Assembly (NCBI RefSeq): GCF_002210425.1
Contig: NZ_MWQK01000005.1
Coordinates: forward strand, 186,001-250,000
Length of the DNA stretch: 64,000 nt
Origin: Fibrobacter sp. UWB2
GTDB taxonomy: Bacteria > Fibrobacterota > Fibrobacteria > Fibrobacterales > Fibrobacteraceae
Direction of reading: 5' to 3'
Shown: positions 62,573-64,000 of the stretch, in pieces
Numbering within the stretch: position 1 is the stretch's first letter
How the letters are laid out: each line of letters starts with the position of its first letter
The notes under the pieces: generated by a model
Databases searched by the model: none
What the model was told of the DNA's origin: nothing
What the model saw: only the letters and a program-made list of their open reading frames with translations
Translations under genes and position numbers: made by a program

Positions 62573-62760
62573 GCGCAAGGCGCCCTTTATGCCTTACAGT
62601 TCTTCTGGCTCGGGGATCACTCTACTTCCAGCCCCTTCACACCCGCCTTGCGGCAAGCATTGGTTTATGCTGGTTTCGTCCACCCTTACAGCGGCGAGAC
62701 CGTTCCCGGCTTTCACGGGATTCTCTTATATCGAATCTTTGGCGATACGATACAGCGTTT
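62573..62760 (-). ncRNA. Cobalamin riboswitch upstream of btuB
   Basis: On the minus strand, GAATCCCGTGAAAGCCGGGA, then CGGTCTCGCCGCTGTAA, and further the B12-box-like GAGCCAGAAGAACTGTAAGGC region follow the order and spacing of the cobalamin riboswitch consensus. A GGCGC-AAG-GCGCC stem (62573-62585 region) lies next to the start codon and may be the expression platform. Exact ends are approximate. Confidence 0.85.
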
Positions 62761-62877
62761 TACCGCATAAGGCATTTTCATTGCCAAATATAGTAATAAC
62801 GGCAAGGGCATGTAACAAATATTTTTCAATTCTACCTTACAAACAATCTTTTATAGTTTCCCGAGAAAGAGGATTTT

Positions 62878-63999
62878 ATGAGAGCTTTATTAAGTTTAAC
62901 AGAAAAATGTAACCTTAGATGCACCTATTGTTATTATAACGAGAGCCAAAACGAACGTTGCGCCGACATGAGCGACGAGGTCAGAGAAGCAAGCCTCCGT
63001 TACCTTTTAGACAAGACCATCGAATTTAAGCACGATTTTCTTTCAATCACATTCTTCGGAGGCGAGCCACTCCTAAGATTTGACGCTATTCAAAAAAGCG
63101 TTGATTTTCTCAAAGAACTTGTCGAAAGTCGCCGTTCTGAACATTCCAAAGGCTTTGCATTGATATTTGCCATAAACACGAATGGCACCTTATTAAATGA
63201 CGAAGTTCTCGAATATTTCAAAAAAGAAAAATTCTCAATATACGTATCAATCGACGGCCCTGCATCACGACACAACATTTCAAGACGAACCGTAAACAAC
63301 AAAGGGAGTTTCGAAGCTATAGCACCATTCATTCCCAAATTGGTCGAGCAAAATGCTTTCGTGATTTCAGTAATCAACCGGAACAATATTAAGGGATTAA
63401 CCGATTCTGTCAAATGGCTTAAAGCGCAAGGTTTTAATCAAGTTCAAAATGCAGTTGATTTCGACGGGCATTGGACTTCTGAAGACATGGATGTGCTTGC
63501 AGCTGAATATACCAAACTTGCAGAACTATGGTACAACCTTAAAAAAGAGAAAAGCGATTTTTACATACAAACAATACAGGACCATATTCTGCTCCACGCC
63601 CTCAATCTAAAGGTAAAACATTGCTCCTGCGACATTCTTAAGGGATCTATCGGCATTGCCACAAATGGAAATGTCTTTCCGTGTAGCAGATTCATTTCTA
63701 GCAAGCCCAATGCACCCTACTTACTAGGCAACGTTCTAGACAAAGAAGATCACATATACGACAGTCCCGCCGCTCAAGAAGTCTACAAGTTTCTCGAAAC
63801 CGAAAAAAAGGAATGCATCGGATGTGCAATCCAACATCGCTGCGCTGCACATGAATGTGGTTGTACCTCATTTTACACAACAGGAAGTCTATTTGGGGTT
63901 TCACCAGAAGTGTGCACCCACGAAAGAATTCTAAGCGCAATTTGCGATGAATTCGCCGTCAAGCTTCAAAATGAAGGTAAGGCGGAAGACATTCTATAA
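62878..63999 (+). CDS. Radical SAM/SPASM protein, anSME-like
   Basis: 373 residues. Radical SAM cysteines C11, C15, C18 (CNLRCTYC), FFGGEPLLR and NTNGTLL. The C-terminal SPASM region supplies CSCDI, NVFPCSRF and CIGC...CAAHECGC for extra Fe-S clusters. The family modifies peptides or proteins, as in sulfatase-maturating enzymes and ribosomally made peptides. No sulfatase or precursor peptide is in view to the window edge. AGAGGA precedes the ATG; the stop is complete at 63999. Confidence 0.82.
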   Translation: MRALLSLTEKCNLRCTYCYYNESQNERCADMSDEVREASLRYLLDKTIEFKHDFLSITFFGGEPLLRFDAIQKSVDFLKELVESRRSEHSKGFALIFAINTNGTLLNDEVLEYFKKEKFSIYVSIDGPASRHNISRRTVNNKGSFEAIAPFIPKLVEQNAFVISVINRNNIKGLTDSVKWLKAQGFNQVQNAVDFDGHWTSEDMDVLAAEYTKLAELWYNLKKEKSDFYIQTIQDHILLHALNLKVKHCSCDILKGSIGIATNGNVFPCSRFISSKPNAPYLLGNVLDKEDHIYDSPAAQEVYKFLETEKKECIGCAIQHRCAAHECGCTSFYTTGSLFGVSPEVCTHERILSAICDEFAVKLQNEGKAEDIL

Positions 64000-64000
64000 A

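Noticed and set aside
62413-62912. Plus-strand frames over the btuB leader
   Set aside because: They run through the cobalamin riboswitch and lack initiation signals.

Overview
The window looks like chromosomal DNA of a Fibrobacter-type bacterium (moderate G+C, Gram-negative). The reasons are serine-rich linkers followed by a short C-terminal sorting-type domain on a large secreted protein (52205-55621), outer-membrane porins, a type III glutamine synthetase, and many small CCCGGC/GCCGGG hairpins between genes. Genus is an inference from these traits; no rRNA, tRNA or CRISPR array was found.

1-1027 ends a SufS-type cysteine desulfurase and carries tcdA. 1088-15512 is an accessory, defence-like region, mostly on the minus strand: a DUF4143-like ATPase, an antitoxin-like orphan, an Rpn-type nuclease, a tandem AAA+ ATPase, two UDG-like paralogues, a LeoA/LeoB/LeoC-like dynamin GTPase operon with a double zinc-ribbon protein, a Fic protein, a PLD nuclease and a WYL regulator. 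Five promoters here share one architecture: a CGACATTAATTGTCG dyad exactly 11 nt upstream of a TATATT-type -10 box.

15583-50608 is a large organosulfur island. It holds two different nitrogenase-like reductases. System 1 is nifH (minus strand) divergent from nifB-, nifK- and nifD-like genes. System 2 is a nifH-nifD-nifK-like operon divergent from a NifX-family gene. The two NifH proteins differ at only two residues. Around them are an O-acetylhomoserine sulfhydrylase, mccB/mccA-type reverse transsulfuration genes, three cysteine synthase-like genes besides mccA, a PatB/MalY-type C-S lyase, a rhodanese-TusA-DsrE fusion, two sulfonate/nitrate-type ABC importers with outer-membrane barrels, and a LysR regulator. 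The layout matches the logic of the methylthio-alkane reductase (MarBHDK) pathway: import organic sulfur, cleave C-S bonds with a nitrogenase-like enzyme, and capture the released thiol as methionine and cysteine. The substrates of both systems are unknown from sequence.

Regulation of the island is unusually readable. A TATAG-N7-CTATA dyad, equal to the outer arms of the MET-box of LysR-type MetR/MtaR regulators, occurs upstream of nearly every transcription unit, including the LysR gene itself and an uncharacterised DUF4418/FtsX/ABC operon. Three operons also have short leader peptides starting with or containing Cys clusters. The two nif-type plus-strand operons share a promoter and a covarying stem-loop leader.

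50679-63999 is more ordinary: a solute/sodium symporter, a secreted repeat protein, glnN divergent from a short NifA-like enhancer-binding protein, a cobalamin-riboswitch-controlled BtuB-like receptor with a beta-propeller lipoprotein, and a radical SAM/SPASM protein.
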